Assembly (NCBI GenBank): GCA_905331475.1
Contig: CAJNYU010000247.1
Span: 3,530 to 67,529 of the forward strand
DNA: 64,000 bases
Direction: 5' to 3'
Origin: Rotaria socialis
Lineage: Eukaryota; Rotifera; Eurotatoria; Philodinida; Philodinidae
Part shown: positions 34,229 through 48,249 of the stretch, piece by piece
Layout of the letters: every line of letters starts with the position of its first letter
Numbering within the stretch: position 1 is the stretch's first letter
Notes under the pieces: generated by a model
The model's database searches: none
What the model saw: only the letters and a program-made list of their open reading frames with translations
What the model was told of the DNA's origin: nothing
Made by a program: the position numbers and the translations under genes

Positions 34229-37200
34229 TGTAACATTAAACTACGAGAAATTGAATCATTTAGAAACTAAAAATAAATTCAGAAATAACGCAAATGAGTC
34301 AACTGATTGTTTTTACTCACTAGTTTTCACTGAGCAATGATGAAAACTTCAAACAAGATTCAACGTGATTTTTACGTCTACCTGTTTGTCTATCTAACTA
34401 TATATCGATCGGTATAGAAGATCGATTGAGCAACAAGAACCAATCTATGAAGAGATCAAATCTGGTGCGCGTGATATTTTTAAGCAGATGACGCTAGTAA
34501 ATGTCATCTAAAAAAGAAAGATTTAAATATTTTTTGAAGAAAATATTCACTGACAATAGTAAATGAATGAGAATGTTTTTAGGAACAAAATAAAACAAAA
34601 TATTTTTGAAAACTCTTCGATTTCGTGCTATCGTAATTTTGAGTGTTCTTTTTTCACCTAGGAAACAAGGTCGAAATTATAGACTAGCGAAATTAAAGTT
34701 GTTTTTCTCCGTTGTATTTGACTTTTCTTGTTACTAATATTTTTATATACATTCTCCATTTCGTGAAAACAAAAAAAAACAAAGCATTTTTATTTTAACT
34801 TATCAATTTTTTAATTATTACATGAAACGTACATAATTGTAATACTGTAGAGAAAAGTAATTACCTGAAAACGCAAATTTTATTTCTTCTATTTTCTTTT
34901 TACGCTGTTCACTAATAGCGTGAAATGACGAGTTCAATCTTGTTAATAAAATTTTATACCGATCGACTGCATCATATTCTATCTTAAACTGGATCTATTA
35001 CTCTGATCTGCAAATAGCTAATATGTTTGTTTTCGAGTGTAATCGAACGCCAAGTTGTAAATATTATCTACACGGAAGAACTGATAGCGGAATGTCAAAT
35101 ACTAAGCGTAACAAGAACTAATGTCAATAATGCAGACCCATTCGTTTACTGCTGTTTAATGTGCCATAGAACACGCATAACAATCAGAGATTTCTTCAGA
35201 CGGCAAAAACGAGCTAGTAGATAAGTAATTGTGATAGTCCTTCGAAAAGTAATTTGTCTGAAAACTGCAGTATAAACAATGCTAAAATAATGATATGGTT
35301 GCCTAATCATAGTAAATCAAATTCATATTAATCAATAAACAATATCCGTACGATAAAAATCGATAATGTTGAGTGAAATAGACTTGTTGCTAAGACTGCC
35401 TGTTAGAACTATGTTAGTTGAAAAATTATTTGTTTTTTAATAATTATAATAAATGGGCTGAAAGCTAAATCATTTGTGAAGGAAAAACAATGCAATAAAG
35501 GTACTTTACTGTAAGAGAAATTAATCATCAAATTTGTTGAATGCGTTTTTAGCTAAATTATACACTATGGGATTATAAATAGGTTTTATGCTTTTTTTCT
35601 CCCTAGATTAATTGAAACGATCATCTCGTAATGATGAACAATAGCCTTAGGCAGTTCGTGATTATCTTTCGCCGAACGCATATAGTAAATGCCGTACTTA
35701 TTGAGCCTAAAATAAATTGTTATTTATACCATATGGTAGATATTCAAATGCTTCATTAGTTTTATTTTATTATTATATCATAACGATCTATTTGACATAT
35801 TCGATCCTTGCAGCAAAATTAGTCTAATAATGATGAAAAGGAAATATTTTTAGAAAACAAGCCTTTTCGTCATTCGATATAAATTCATCAGAACACTACT
35901 TAACTTTATTGAATATGTCAGTTATACGAACTGACGCTTGTGAAATGAGATAGCTCTTGACATTGCTTGCATTGTTGCTCGTAGACATCATCGCGTGAAA
36001 GTATGATTTGACATGTTTCGTGATTAGTAAGTGTTGCTAAATTTGAACTAGTAGTTACTTGTCAACAAGCTTCAACCATTCTATATGCATTGAATAGTTC
36101 AAACTGTAATTTTACTAATCATTTTAGAAAAACTATTGACGAAATAGAAAATGCGTGCATGTTTTTGTTATTACCTATTTGTAGAAGAGGAAAAATATTG
36201 TTTCAACAGTACGTTTTTCTTGAATTATATAATAGCTTTCAACTGAAGTTATGTGCTCGTTTATATCCGGTAATCTATGCCGCGCTTTCACATGCTAATG
36301 AGAGTGGAATAAATAATGGTATGACGACATTATGATAATATAATTGCACAAATAGATGTAGAAGAATAGCTATGAAATGCATTTTTCTAGTTATGGTGGA
36401 TGTCACAATCAATTTAGGGCCAATATAAACTAGGAAAGTACACAAGAGAAAACATTTTATTTTCAAGCATTACTACCTAGCTGCGTAGGTTCGCATGATT
36501 AATAAGGAAATTTTCCAGCCTTTATTTTTGTATGGCATAAATTCATTCGATAATTAGTAATAGAATGCTTGAAAATCATATTCGGATTATTAAGCTACTT
36601 TTAGAATATTTTAAGGTTTATTTTATGAACAATTATCTACTTGAATATACACATAGAGCTATTTTATCGGATAATTATTATGTATCATGACTCAATTAAT
36701 GCATAGGATGTGACGGCGGTCTATCGGTGGTAATTTAATATATTCGTATCTTGAAGAGACCCATTCAGAAATGAATAATTCTGTATAAATTTTGAATTTT
36801 TGCTTTTAAATAGCTTCCGACAAAGTCAAGAAAAGTAAATATGATGTCATGGAATAATCGGAATCAAAGAGTATTTTTTTGTGTATCAATGTTAAAATAA
36901 GTTTTTTGTTCCGTTCTACTTCCAAACGAGTGCGTGATTGACAATTATGACGGATGGCCCTATTTTAATTGTTTCCGCAGTAGGGATCGAAACGAGACCG
37001 TTTTCCGAGGCGGAGTTAATTAGCATGTCGCATATATTCTCTATTCTATTATTCAGTTGTTGTCAAAGAGAAGTATACGCTAGTAGGCTTTGCTTTTAAG
37101 GATAAAAGATCTAGTTTAGACTCGACGACTGTAGAGAATATTGTATTTCTTTCGTCAATAGAGTATAGTAAAATGGAATATTTAGCTATTCGTCTTGAGT

Positions 37201-40200
37201 TACATGTTTTCAGGCTTTTTTTTTTAAATTTTTGATTCTTAATCAAATAAATCAAATGATGAGAAAGCAGAATTATTATATATGTACGTAGATATGAAGA
37301 GACAACAAAGAAAATAGCACAAATTATTGTAAAGACGATGAATAAAATTTTTCTCCGAGTGAATATTTTGTTTCGAATCAGATACTGACTAACCTTTCAA
37401 TCGAGGTGAATTTGAAGAAAAACTGAAATTGAAGGCTTTGTCATAATCCTATATTATACGATATCTGTTTTCAATTTAAAAGATTCAAACACCAATCTAC
37501 TTTCTTAGTCCCTAAGCGTATCGCTATTTGTTCTTTACGGTTCGTTTGACGATCATTCAATGAAATCAGAAATCACTGAGGGTGTGGATAAAATTGAACA
37601 ATACTTACATCCTCAAATTAGTTTTATTATGTATTTTCTTCATTTTAGCAAACTGCCAAATCATGGCTCAATCAGAAATGTACTGAATCCTAGAAAAAAA
37701 TGAGCATGAAACGACACCATAGTCTTCCAATTAAATATTGTACTAAAACGAAAAACAGTTTCTTTTTTTAATCCTAATAGAAATTATTTAAATATTTTGT
37801 TAAACCGTGTGGAACAGATCCATCGATTATTTAACCGCATGATAAGTTTATCGATGAAGTTTTATAGAAAATAGAACGCATAACAAGTACTTTGATACGA
37901 TCAAATATTTTTATTGTATCTGCTCTCGTTGTAAAATGCACGTAAAATACAAGATATGTTAATCCAATAGAAAATAGAGTTGTATCGAGTAACTAATAGA
38001 CAAATATGGCGTATACTAAGTCAAACTATGCTGATGTTGCATTAAATGTCATCCTATTGGAATTTAATATCATTACCGATGACAGCGTTTTCTTTGTTTA
38101 CGCTAAAAGAGCTTACAAATCATCGAACAAATTAGTCCAATAGAGGATTGTTTTATTAATACGCCGGTTTCGCTATAAAAAGGTTCGAAAAAGTCGCATG
38201 AAAAAGAATTGATTCTACTTATGAAATCATCAAGCTTCTACGTAATTGTCATTTGCAATATTCGATTTCGAAATGTGAATTACGGGCGCGAGATTTAAAC
38301 ATATTACTATTTATGTAGGCATTGCTAACAATAATATAAAGTAGAGATATTGGCTTTGTATCATATATCAAAAAAAGATGAGAATTTTGTCTATCCAATG
38401 ATCGGAAGTTAATTTGAAATCGAACTTCAAAGTTTTATGAAATTATTGAATGTGAAATCTGCTTGAAAATTCAATCCGAATTGATTTTTGTGGTTTTCGA
38501 TGTTCTCTGTTGAATAGTAAAATCCACCAATTTTTTTCCATCAGACTTCTGTTGGGTGCATCAACGTAAACACTAATATAATTGTTTATATAGAGAAAAT
38601 ATAAGAATTTATTAGAATGATGTAATTTGGCTTTTCTGTGAGCTGGAGACGATGATAAAAATATGCTGACTTGCTAAACAGAATTCATTCTATTTACTTT
38701 ATCGATTCGTATCTGATGACACAAGAATCCTGTCATATAATATTCCTGAGAAGTTATCCAATCGGAGGCGTCTAGAAATACTGGATATGATTTTTAAAAA
38801 TAGGAAAGAAATGATTCGTTTAATCAACGAATCAGCTACAGAACTTGATAATGTTCACAAAAGTGTCAAAACTAGCAAAGTTGTCACTGGTAGCACTTGA
38901 ATCCTCCGTATTATAGTTTGTGTAGCTCATTTCGGCTCTGATATTACTGAGGAGACGCTGACGAAACGTCACTCGAATAAACTTGCTCAAGCAGGCAAAG
39001 CAGATGAAACGAAAGTTTTAAAATTAAATGAATATCTGAAGAAAGAAATTGAAAGATTACAAAAGCTGATGACCAATCATCAAGATAAAATTATATTAAG
39101 TACTCTAAATGAAATATTCAGTGTAGGTGTTTTAACGTGTTCTATTGTTCGCGTATCACATGCAGTTAGTTGAGTCGTTAGCTCGGTGAAAATGATTGGA
39201 GTTGCCACTGCTATTTTAAGTAATTATCAAATCTTGTATTCTAAACGTTTTTTTTAAATTGTCAATATGATCTAGGCGTTGTGGCCTTACCAATGAAAAT
39301 TATCGATCTTAATCTTGATAGTAAGGTTGTGATACATTTGAAAAGCTTCTTCGCCAATTTGCTTAGCAACTGAAGGCACAAACGGATAATATTAAAAAAT
39401 ACATCGATTCTGAACTATTGAGAATGAAAAATCGATAAACTATTTTGCTTTCAACTAGTTCTATGATTCTCTGAATAAATTTTAGTAAGAATTAAATAAA
39501 GAATTTCAAAAAGTAAGCATACAAATAATAGGATTGATAGACTTGACCTGTAATGGTTTAACCACACAGAGATTAGAGTAAATCGAATTTCTCATCGAAC
39601 GTTAAATTCTTTGTAAAAATGCAAAATTTTTCAACGTTGTGATATTTATCGTTTCCGGTCACATTTTCTCCATACGTTAACTGTTTTTTTAAATTCCTGT
39701 ACTAGTCATGTATACTAGCGACGTAAAACAATTATTGGTTATTTAAATACTCAATGGTAAATTCAAATTAAATAAAAATAGAAAAAAACATCGCATACGG
39801 ATATTTTATTAAATGCCCAATCACTTATTCCCATGATAATCTTTGAAAATCATTTCTTTCTTGTTTACTACCAAAAATACCTTTCATTCTAGGGTTTCCC
39901 GAACAGAAAGAAGGAATAAGGTCATTTCCCAGTGTATAGACTTTTGTTTTTCTCTCGAGCGAACCTTTAGAGTTTTATTAATTTTCTATAATTATCAATT
40001 TCAGATGAAACGTTTCGATTCTCCTCCAAAATCTCGTCAATATCAAAACACTTCCGATCGATCCGCGACGTTAGCGCTCTCGGGCTCATTCTGTTATTTC
40101 CTTGCACGAAACGGAGAGGGCGATGGGTTACAAAGTTGAAATTTTCTCTTCGGCAATGGCAAACACTTTGAATTCATCGAGCTAAAAGTACTTGAACATG

Positions 40201-40561
40201 TTTTTCTCTTTGATCAATCATTCTTTGTTAAAAATATTTCTCTTTATAACTCGAACAATTAATAATGCTGTAAAATATATTGAAAAAACATGCGTCAGAG
40301 TCCGAGTTGATTAAATCGTGAGCGCATCCAACATTAAATATTTACCATCGAAAAATGATCGATCACAAAAAGAGAGCCGAGCTTTATATGAATTAATCTT
40401 AAATAAGCTTCATTGTTTAATATTAAAGTAGAAACATTTTTTCTTGTTATTTTTCTTTGTGACATCGTAACCGTAAAAAACAATATTTCATCTGTGTCAA
40501 ACATTCATTCATCATCTAATCTGATTATGTTGTATTTCAGATTATCATTTAAAAGCAACAC
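34229..40561. other. 6.3-kb gene desert
   Basis: No intact gene is visible. Short frames (35027-35224, 36090-36335, 37049-37255, 39843-40139, 40413-40613) lack domains and splice partners. The only recognisable relic is the apolipoprotein-L-like pseudogene at about 38780-39440. The right end must contain the PRPSAP promoter. The frame at 39843-40139 lies just upstream and is in a position to overlap its 5' UTR. Confidence 0.6.
38780..39440 (+). pseudogene. Apolipoprotein-L-like pseudogene
   Basis: A frame at about 38800-38890 reads RKEMIRLINESATELDNVHK and on into VKTSKVVTGST before a stop. This matches the ApoL-family block in which ADELDxxHxxVxxxxVVGSS precedes the Gly-rich membrane insertion segment. 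About 39000-39120 gives NKLAQAGKADETKVLKLNEY, a coiled-coil-like stretch, in a shifted frame. A GVVALPMKIIDLNLDS segment at about 39275-39325 follows a plausible AG acceptor, as ApoL-like genes have near their C-terminus. Stops and shifts break it throughout, so it is dead. The family call is by motif memory. Confidence 0.5.
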
Positions 40562-43500
40562 ATGTCTGCAGATCGTTCTGCTCGAACTGAGATGGGTAAG
40601 TGAGATAATTTGATATCAAACAAAAAAAGACGTCAATCTTGTGATCTCCCACTAGTTATTCTCACCGGTAATTCATATCCAGAATTGGCTGAAAATATAT
40701 CGAGGTATGTTGTTTGTAGACCTCTAACATTTGTCCATTCGTATATTAACATTCATGGATACTTTCGTGTTTCACTGCTTCCATCCTAGAGAATTCTCCT
40801 AACAATTAGGAATTTGGCTTAACGTATGCTGCTTATGTTTCTTTCTTTCTTTTTTCTTTTTCTTTTTTAGGATTGTTTATTCGTACAAAACAGAAAGCAG
40901 TCAGTATGTATATGTTTCAATTGAATCATTTGCTTGATAGGTTTCGTTTTGAATGTTTTCTTGACGTACATTGCTGTTTTTCTTCTTTTCCTTAATTATG
41001 CTTCATAGATTTCCAATAGATGTTACGTTTTTTTTTGTTCTAGTCGAATAAAACCACTTGGGGAATGTCGTGTTTATAAAAAGTCGGATAAAGGTTAATA
41101 ATTTAAAACGATTTATTAATGCATACATTCATTATATTATAGAAACACATGTTGAAATTCGGGAGTCGGTCCGAAGTAAAGATGTATTTATTATTCAAAC
41201 CGGTTCAACCAAGTAAAAAGATAAAAGTTATTTTTGATAAACATTTTTTCAATGGTATAAATTATAGAGATCCAAATGACAATCTTATGGAACTTATGAT
41301 AATGAGTTATGCATGTAAAACATCATGTGCTCGAAATATCATTGTAAGTTTTTCATGTTTGAATGTTAAAAAAATAATAGAACAATATTTTTGTTTTTAG
41401 GGAGTTTTACCTTATTTACCTTGTAAGTTAATTTATGAACGATTCTGCCTAATACTTGTTCAATTTAGATAGTAAACAAAGTAAACAGAAAAAACGCGGC
41501 TGCATAACAATGAAACTCGTTGCGCAAATGCTTGTCAAAGCAGGATTGACACATTTAATAACGGTTGATTTACATCAAAAAGAAATTCAAGGATTTTTTG
41601 ATATTCCAGTTGACAATTTACGAGCGTCATCTTTTCTACTTGATTATATTCAACAGCAGGTACGCCAAAGAAAATCTTATTAGTTTTTGTGTTTTTGATA
41701 AAAAGTCAAAAGAGCTTATTTTTCTTTTACTTATCAATAGATTCCTGATTGGCGCAATTCCGTAATTGTGGCACGTACACCTAATCAAGCTAAACGAGTC
41801 ACTGGTTTTGCTCAAAGATTAAAATTAAATATAGCTGTTATACATGGTACACAAGATCGAGAAGGTGAAACCGAAGAAGCCGATGGACGAAATTCACCAC
41901 CACCACCATCAGCTAATTTAGATGATTCTCCAGAATCCATGTCAAAACGACGCAGTGTTTTCACTATTCCATCGCTTGCACTGGGCACAAGTAATTATTC
42001 TCGATCTGCACTTTTTTACATGTATCTATATATATATATCTACATCATGAATGTCAGCTTATGCTTTGCATGAATGCGAGTTTTTATGAGTCAAACAAGC
42101 GGAAAAGCAGTTTCATGATTAATGCTTACGTTAGTAGTTTTTGTGTACTCAAGTAGTGAGTACATTCTAGATTGGATCAGTGTGTGCGGCCGTCCGTTAA
42201 CGCGATAGCTTTTAAAAAAGCGTCATCCAATTGTCATGAAATTTTGTACACAGAATGATCTCATCAATATCTCAGCCGAGGTCGAAGATAAGAAGGATCC
42301 GTCAAGAAATGGCTGAGCTATCGAAAAAAAATGTCATTATTGATCAGACCATCCCGGAGGGGGTAGAACAAGAAGCTTTTCAAAAAACAAATTTTCTCAG
42401 AATTATTCACAACATATATAAATCGATTCAGTTTTTAACGCTGATTCCGAATCTGATATAAGTTTTGAACCAAATCGTAGCTTTCTAACAAAAAATCGTC
42501 TGAACAAGATCTCAAAATGCACAAAAACTGCATTCAGAAACCAAATTGCCTAGATATGTCTCAGATGACCAGTAGTTTTGGGGTTCTCCAAATGCCTGGT
42601 TTTGTAGCTAGGCAAAACGACTATCGAAAAGTAAAAACTCGAGTTTGATAGCTATTAATATTGGTGATTTATTAGGAAAATACTGATGTCTGTATCTATC
42701 ATATATCTCTTATGGATTCATGAGGTTACCTACGATCATAATCCCGCTAGATACAAACGCAAATCCATTCAAAAATAATTCTTCTTACCCAGTTTTCCAA
42801 GCTGAACACGAATCTGAACTCAATTTCTGTGATTTCTAAAGATATTATATCACTCTAAGAGTAGAGTCAGTGGTCACCGGATAGGGTCGCACACAGTGTG
42901 GTCAATGCTAACTTAACACGCTTGTATTTTCTCCTTGCAATTTAGTGACAAGGGGTGTAGCTTGATGAGATCTATGTCTTATAGAATAAATTATGAATCA
43001 TTGAACTTCTTTGCCTCTTATATATGAAGTTAATTTACGGGAAAGGGAACGAGAAAGAAATATCTTTGTTTTTACGTCATTTCGGTCAAAGAATAGCATT
43101 GCCAAATCCCGTTAATTGATTTTTTTAAAATTTTTTTCTTAAGTTCATATTCCTAATTGCAAATGTGTTACGATAGGAAATACGATATCCGGCCTTCAAA
43201 ATCCGCTTCCGCTGCTCATATTCTGATGAAATTAAACAAGAAAGATGATAAATTTGTGACTTGCATGATTTTATAGAATCCGCATAATCATAATAATCCC
43301 AAGCAAAGAAGAATAAATAAATAAAATAAAAAGAACTAACAAAACTAATAATCATAAATCTTTTCCTTTTTTGCTTTTTATAGACGTTCATGTCAAAGGT
43401 AAATTACCAATGGATGTCGTGGGCGATGTTGGTGGTCGCATAGCTATCATAGTTGAAGATATGATCGATGATGTTGCTGGTCTTGTTCAAGCTGCTGATA

Positions 43501-43760
43501 TTCTTTGTGACCGTGGAGCCTATAAAGTCTATGCACTTGCAACGCATGCTTTGTTTACCAATGATGCCCCATCGTTAATTGAAGAGTCTCAAATATCTGA
43601 AGTTGTTGTTACAAATACGGTTCCACACGAATTTGCTAAACTTCAATGCACTAAAATCAAAACTGTTGATATAAGTCTTTTATTATCAGAAGCGATTCGC
43701 CGCATACATAATCAAGAATCTATGAGTTATCTTTTTCGAAATGTTGAAGCAAACGATTAA
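40562..43760 (+). CDS. PRPSAP: Phosphoribosyl pyrophosphate synthetase-associated protein
   Basis: PRPSAPs are inactive relatives of PRPP synthetase that bind and restrain the active enzyme. I rebuilt ten exons: 40562-40595, 40656-40704, 40871-40903, 41044-41093, 41143-41212, 41268-41343, 41401-41422, 41469-41659, 41741-41990 and 43384-43760, giving 383 residues. Landmarks are [38 protein letters not shown], the loop [37 protein letters not shown] and [19 protein letters not shown]. The KKRG loop replaces the catalytic loop of active synthetases and fits PRPSAP. The DDMADT-type PRPP loop is EDMIDDVAG, also as in PRPSAP. A Ser/Pro-rich insertion ([16 protein letters not shown]) before the last domain is the family hallmark. 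The last intron (41991-43383) is unusually long. Confidence 0.94.
42060..42960. repeat. Probable transposon-derived insert in the last PRPSAP intron
   Basis: The other eight introns of this gene run from 45 to 166 bp, but this one is 1,393 bp. It holds a block of different composition with GCGGCCGTCCGTTAACGCGA at about 42187-42206 and several phrases of higher complexity, and no open frame beyond 68 codons. I found no clean terminal repeats. The inference of an inserted repeat rests on size and composition only. Confidence 0.4.
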
Positions 43761-44222
43761 TCATACATATCCTATCGATAAAAACAAAATAGCAAGAACA
43801 TATATTAAATGTTTTTTTTTCTTTTTTTTTTGACAAAATAAAACTATTTACTGGTGATGATAAACGTCTACAACATAGATTATTATTCACCTTATTGGAA
43901 TGTGGAACAATATATTGTATTCTCTATATACATGGAAAAATTTTAGGGAACGGGGAAAAACTTAAGGAATGAAACTGTTCTGTCATTTTGCGGATGATGA
44001 TAAAATAACACAAAACAAATACAACAAAACAAAACAAAACAAAAGAGAAAAAAACATCGATTAATAAATTATATAATAATAGTAATAAGATAAAATACGA
44101 AAAAAGTACAAAACCGAGACCATATAACCAAAAAGAAAAAAGAAAAGAAAAAAAAACAACGATTAAAATAAATAAGTAAATAAATAAATATAACAAAAGA
44201 AACGAAAGATAGCTATATAGTT
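43761..44222. other. Convergent 3' flanks of PRPSAP and Tob
   Basis: This 462-bp gap lies tail-to-tail between two genes. It is dominated by A-rich sequence with AATAAA-type signals on both strands (for example AATAAA at about 43838 for PRPSAP). The minus frame at 43924-44196 is low-complexity Leu/Phe and is not a gene. Confidence 0.5.
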
Positions 44223-45582
44223 TTAAGATGTTGAACTTGTCATTTGTTGTTCAGTAAAAATCGATGATTGACCAACTGTTAATGGTAGTGTATTCGGTCT
44301 TAAAGGTAAATCATTGTTAAACATAGATGCAGAATTTAATTGTGAATGTGTTATATGTGGATTAAAATGATTTCTATAGTTTGGTGGTCGAATTATAGCT
44401 GATGAAGTTGCTGGAATAAAACTGTTATTATTATCAATAAATGGCATTGGTAAAACTCTTGATTGTTGTATTTGTTCTTTTTGTTTGATATAAGCAGAAA
44501 ATTCACTTGGCAACATTCTAAAGGAATAGTTAAAAATTTAAATAATAATTAAAAATCTCAAAGGTTTACTTTGATTGATTCCGTTTTCCAACATGTTTAG
44601 ATTTTAATGAACCAAATTTTGTTTGAGCAAATGTTTGTGGTGAAAAAACAGGTGTCGATATTGTCTTATTTAGAAAAGCAGTACTCGGGCTTGTAGCAAC
44701 GGTTGGCGATGATAATGTTGGTACTACAGCTGGTTCAGCGGATGTCCATGACGGTGCATTTGTACTTGTACCAAGAATTGATGATGATGAACCGCTTGAC
44801 GAATTCAAATTTGTATTATTCGAAGATGTTGGTGATAAACTTATGAGACTATTTATAGAATTTGAAAGTACAGATATTGTATCAAAATTATCAGGTATTG
44901 GTCGAAATATTTGCGCATCGGGATTAAACGGACGGATAGGAACATCAGAATCTATTAAATAGGAGAAAAAACAAAATTATTTTCTTATCATGTTGTTATT
45001 GTTTTTTTTTGCGAAAAACGATTACCTTGATTAGATGATGGTCCTTCACGTTCTTCACTATCACTCGATGATTCACTGTTTAGACTATCTTTATTAGTAT
45101 TTTTTCGAAGTAAACGTCGTTCATCTTCGTATAAAATTTTAACTGAAACAAAATAATAAATAGAATTTTATTGAGCACACACAAATGTAAATCTACCTGG
45201 TCCTTTTTCACCGATACGATAAGAAACTTCGCCTGGATCTATCCAAATAGTAAGATCATTCGGTAATGTATCAAGTATTTCTTGTAAATCCAAACCAACA
45301 TCATTCGCAGCATTGATAAGAACTTTATCAACTTTCTCTTTACTTATGCGTATCGATCTATATGCTGAACCTTTTGTGGGTCTTTCTGGATACCAGTGTC
45401 CTTGAAATTTGATACGTAAATGTTCGAGCATTTGTTCGCCAAGCATATTTACTCGACTAACAAAATAGATGATATTTAAGAGATGTTTAAAAATAAAACC
45501 AAAAGTTAACTTACCGACGTGGTAATTTATTATAAAGATAAGCAATAAGAAAATTTAGTGCAACGGATACTTCAAATTGCAT
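44223..45582 (-). CDS. TOB: Tob/BTG family antiproliferative protein
   Basis: Tob proteins slow cell division and recruit the CCR4-NOT deadenylase to mRNAs. Five exons (45515-45582, 45197-45456, 45026-45142, 44570-44951 and 44223-44517) give 373 residues with matching phases. The BTG domain fills about residues 1-115: MQFEVSVALNFLIAYLYNKL, then GHWYPERPTKGSAYRSIRIS (box A) and LPNDLTIWIDPGEVSYRIGE (box B). The rest is a Ser/Thr/Asn-rich disordered tail. TFAQTKFGSLKSK matches the conserved TFAATKFGSTK segment of Tob. A phosphoserine-rich stretch (NSESSDSEERE) follows the BTG domain. BTG1-4 lack this long tail, so Tob is favoured. Whether it is one-to-one with TOB1 or TOB2 cannot be told. Confidence 0.93.
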
Positions 45583-47829
45583 TGTATACTAAACAAGAAA
45601 TGTTTTGTTGTCAATCGGTATTAGTAAAAAATAAAGAAGTAGAAGAAGAGAAAAAAAGGAGAGAACATGAGATTAGTTTTTATTCTGTCTCATATGCCCA
45701 CACCTGTTGTCTTTGTTTTGCGAACAGTACCATCGGTATACCCACAGGCTTCTTTCAACGAACTGACGTCTCGAAAGGGATAAATAATTGATCGAAATTG
45801 AATTAGAAAGGCTGACGTCGATGGGCTATATTGTGTTGTTCTTTTCCTCTCTTTTCATTTGAATGACTACATTGATGATTAGTAAAGACGATGACGATAA
45901 GAGTTGAGGAAAAAAAAAGAAAAGCTAATAGTACAAGACCGACATAGTCTCAATTAAGGGATATCATCATCAACATTATAAGTTTTTGTTCGTATTCTTT
46001 TGTTACTCATACTGATTTTATCAACATACTACGAAAAGATATGGACAAAATAAAAGATCGATAGCAGCACTATTCGATGTAATAGTGACAGCAGCTGCAG
46101 TTATTCTTTTAGCCTTGGCAAATATATAAAATGTGTGTGGGCGCGATATTTCTTTCTTTTATTATTTTTTTTTCTAGCTGTGAAAGAAGGAAAAAAACTT
46201 GAGTTGACTTACTTTTCTGTATTTTGTTTTGAATACGAAAAAAAATACGAGTAATGGAAACCTTATTGGCACAAAATCTTAGATGTTATTCTTGAGCTGT
46301 TGTTCGTTGATCATTAGTAGTAGTTGGAGTTACTCTTCTTTTTCCGCTTTTTTTATTAGTCTTATGACGATGAATATATAAATGGACAATACACGTATAA
46401 ATATATAAAATATATGCGAGTAATGTTGGTAAAATAGGAAGAAAAGATCGACATCGAATATATATATATATATCGAAGAGAAACGCAAGGCGCTATTTAT
46501 TCACTACAACTACTTTTCTTCTTGTTTCCTCATGATGTTCTATAGTATTTGCCGTCTTTTCTATATATTTTTTTTTGTCATTTTCACATCCTGTTTTCTC
46601 TCTTTTGTCACACATGCAACAACGATTATGATTATTTTCTTTTTCTTTTTCTCTTTGCATGAACAAAAGAGAAAAAAAAGAAAACAACAATAAAACGTTT
46701 TCCTTCTTTCGCATCGTTTTTCTCTCCTCTGAACATGACATTATATATAGGATAATGTTTCAATGTTCTACTATTTTTATGAATAGAATGTTTTTGAAGA
46801 TAAAAAGACGATTGTGTTTTTTCTTCTTCGTTTTTTCTTCTTCCAAACGCCGTATATTAGCATGATGTTTTTGACGAAGAAGAGGAAGAAGCCGAGTCTC
46901 TTTTTCTTCATTCATACCACACATGTTTTTTGAGTTTTCCGTTCCCTACTTACGCCCACATACTTATTCTACGTGCTTTTTTACAAAGCGAACGAAGAAG
47001 AGAAGAAAAAAAGACGTCATCCAACTAAAGCACAACACAACGACGTGCAATTGTCGTTGGCGCGAGTGATTTGTCGATTCTTACATATATATATATATAT
47101 ATTGCTTCGACGACCAACATTGGGTAAAGACCTCGGCCCATCGCGCGATCTTCCTCACCCTACGTCAATTGAATGAAGGAATCGAACGGAAATAAGAAGG
47201 TCGCAAAAAGGATTAAGAAAAAACTAGAAACGAGGAGAGGCAAGAAAAAGAAAACTAGATATATGAATTCCATCTCGTTCCATATATCGACTGTAACTAA
47301 AGATTATTTGACACTTCTAAATAAAGCCCGCTAGATCCTATTATCAATTATCAGAGTAAAGATAACAAAGAAATTTCTATCCCGATAGTTTTTTTTATTA
47401 CTATGTTTCTCATTTGTTAATAATGAAGTTGCGTTCGATTAGCGAGAAAAAATAATATTATAAACGAGAACTATATTAAACATCGCACCTATATGCTATT
47501 AATGGGTTTTTTCCCCTCCGATAGAAAACAACAATCAATAATGAGAAAAAAAAGAGGATGATTGAAAATGAACGAAGCAGAATCTTACAACAGGAAATGC
47601 AATGTGCAATATTTCATCTATTATTCCAATTAGGAACGAACGACAAGAATACTATTCTAACGAGTCATCATCAATCGAGAATAAAAAATGTACCATTGTC
47701 CATCAGTTTTTATGTCTATGCCTACTCAACGGACAATGAGCCGAGAGAGCGAGAGAGAGAAAGAACGAGACAATCTTCGAGTAAATTTCGTTGATGCAAT
47801 TAAAACCATCGGCTGAAGAAGGACTATAC

Positions 47830-47861
<32 letters not shown>

Positions 47862-48205
47862 ACGACAATAGAATTTGTGCTTGATGGTAAAGAGAAGATC
47901 AATTATGATGACGATTGAACAAATAAAAAAAATAAAAACTATGGTTAGATAACAACATTGATATATTGTCACATCTTAACGTAGAAAAGAAGAACGACAC
48001 ACACACACACACTTACTCAATATGATAACGTTGTTGAATGTCAAATGAGTAAAGCATACATTGTATTAAACAAAATCTGGTTACTAAGTTCGCTTACAGA
48101 TTGTTGTTATACACGCGCGTAAAACTTGATTTCTGTCATGCATAAAATAGATTACTGTTGCGGCTTAATCTTGAATAAGAAATAACATGTGTGTACATAT
48201 ATGTA

Positions 48206-48249
<44 letters not shown>

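Noticed and set aside
43924-44196. 90-codon hydrophobic minus frame that could look like a membrane protein
   Set aside because: It is A/T-run translation in a 3' flank, without a plausible start or charge pattern.
48209-48243. AT run as a replication origin or palindromic element
   Set aside because: A plain microsatellite explains it, and nothing else supports an origin.
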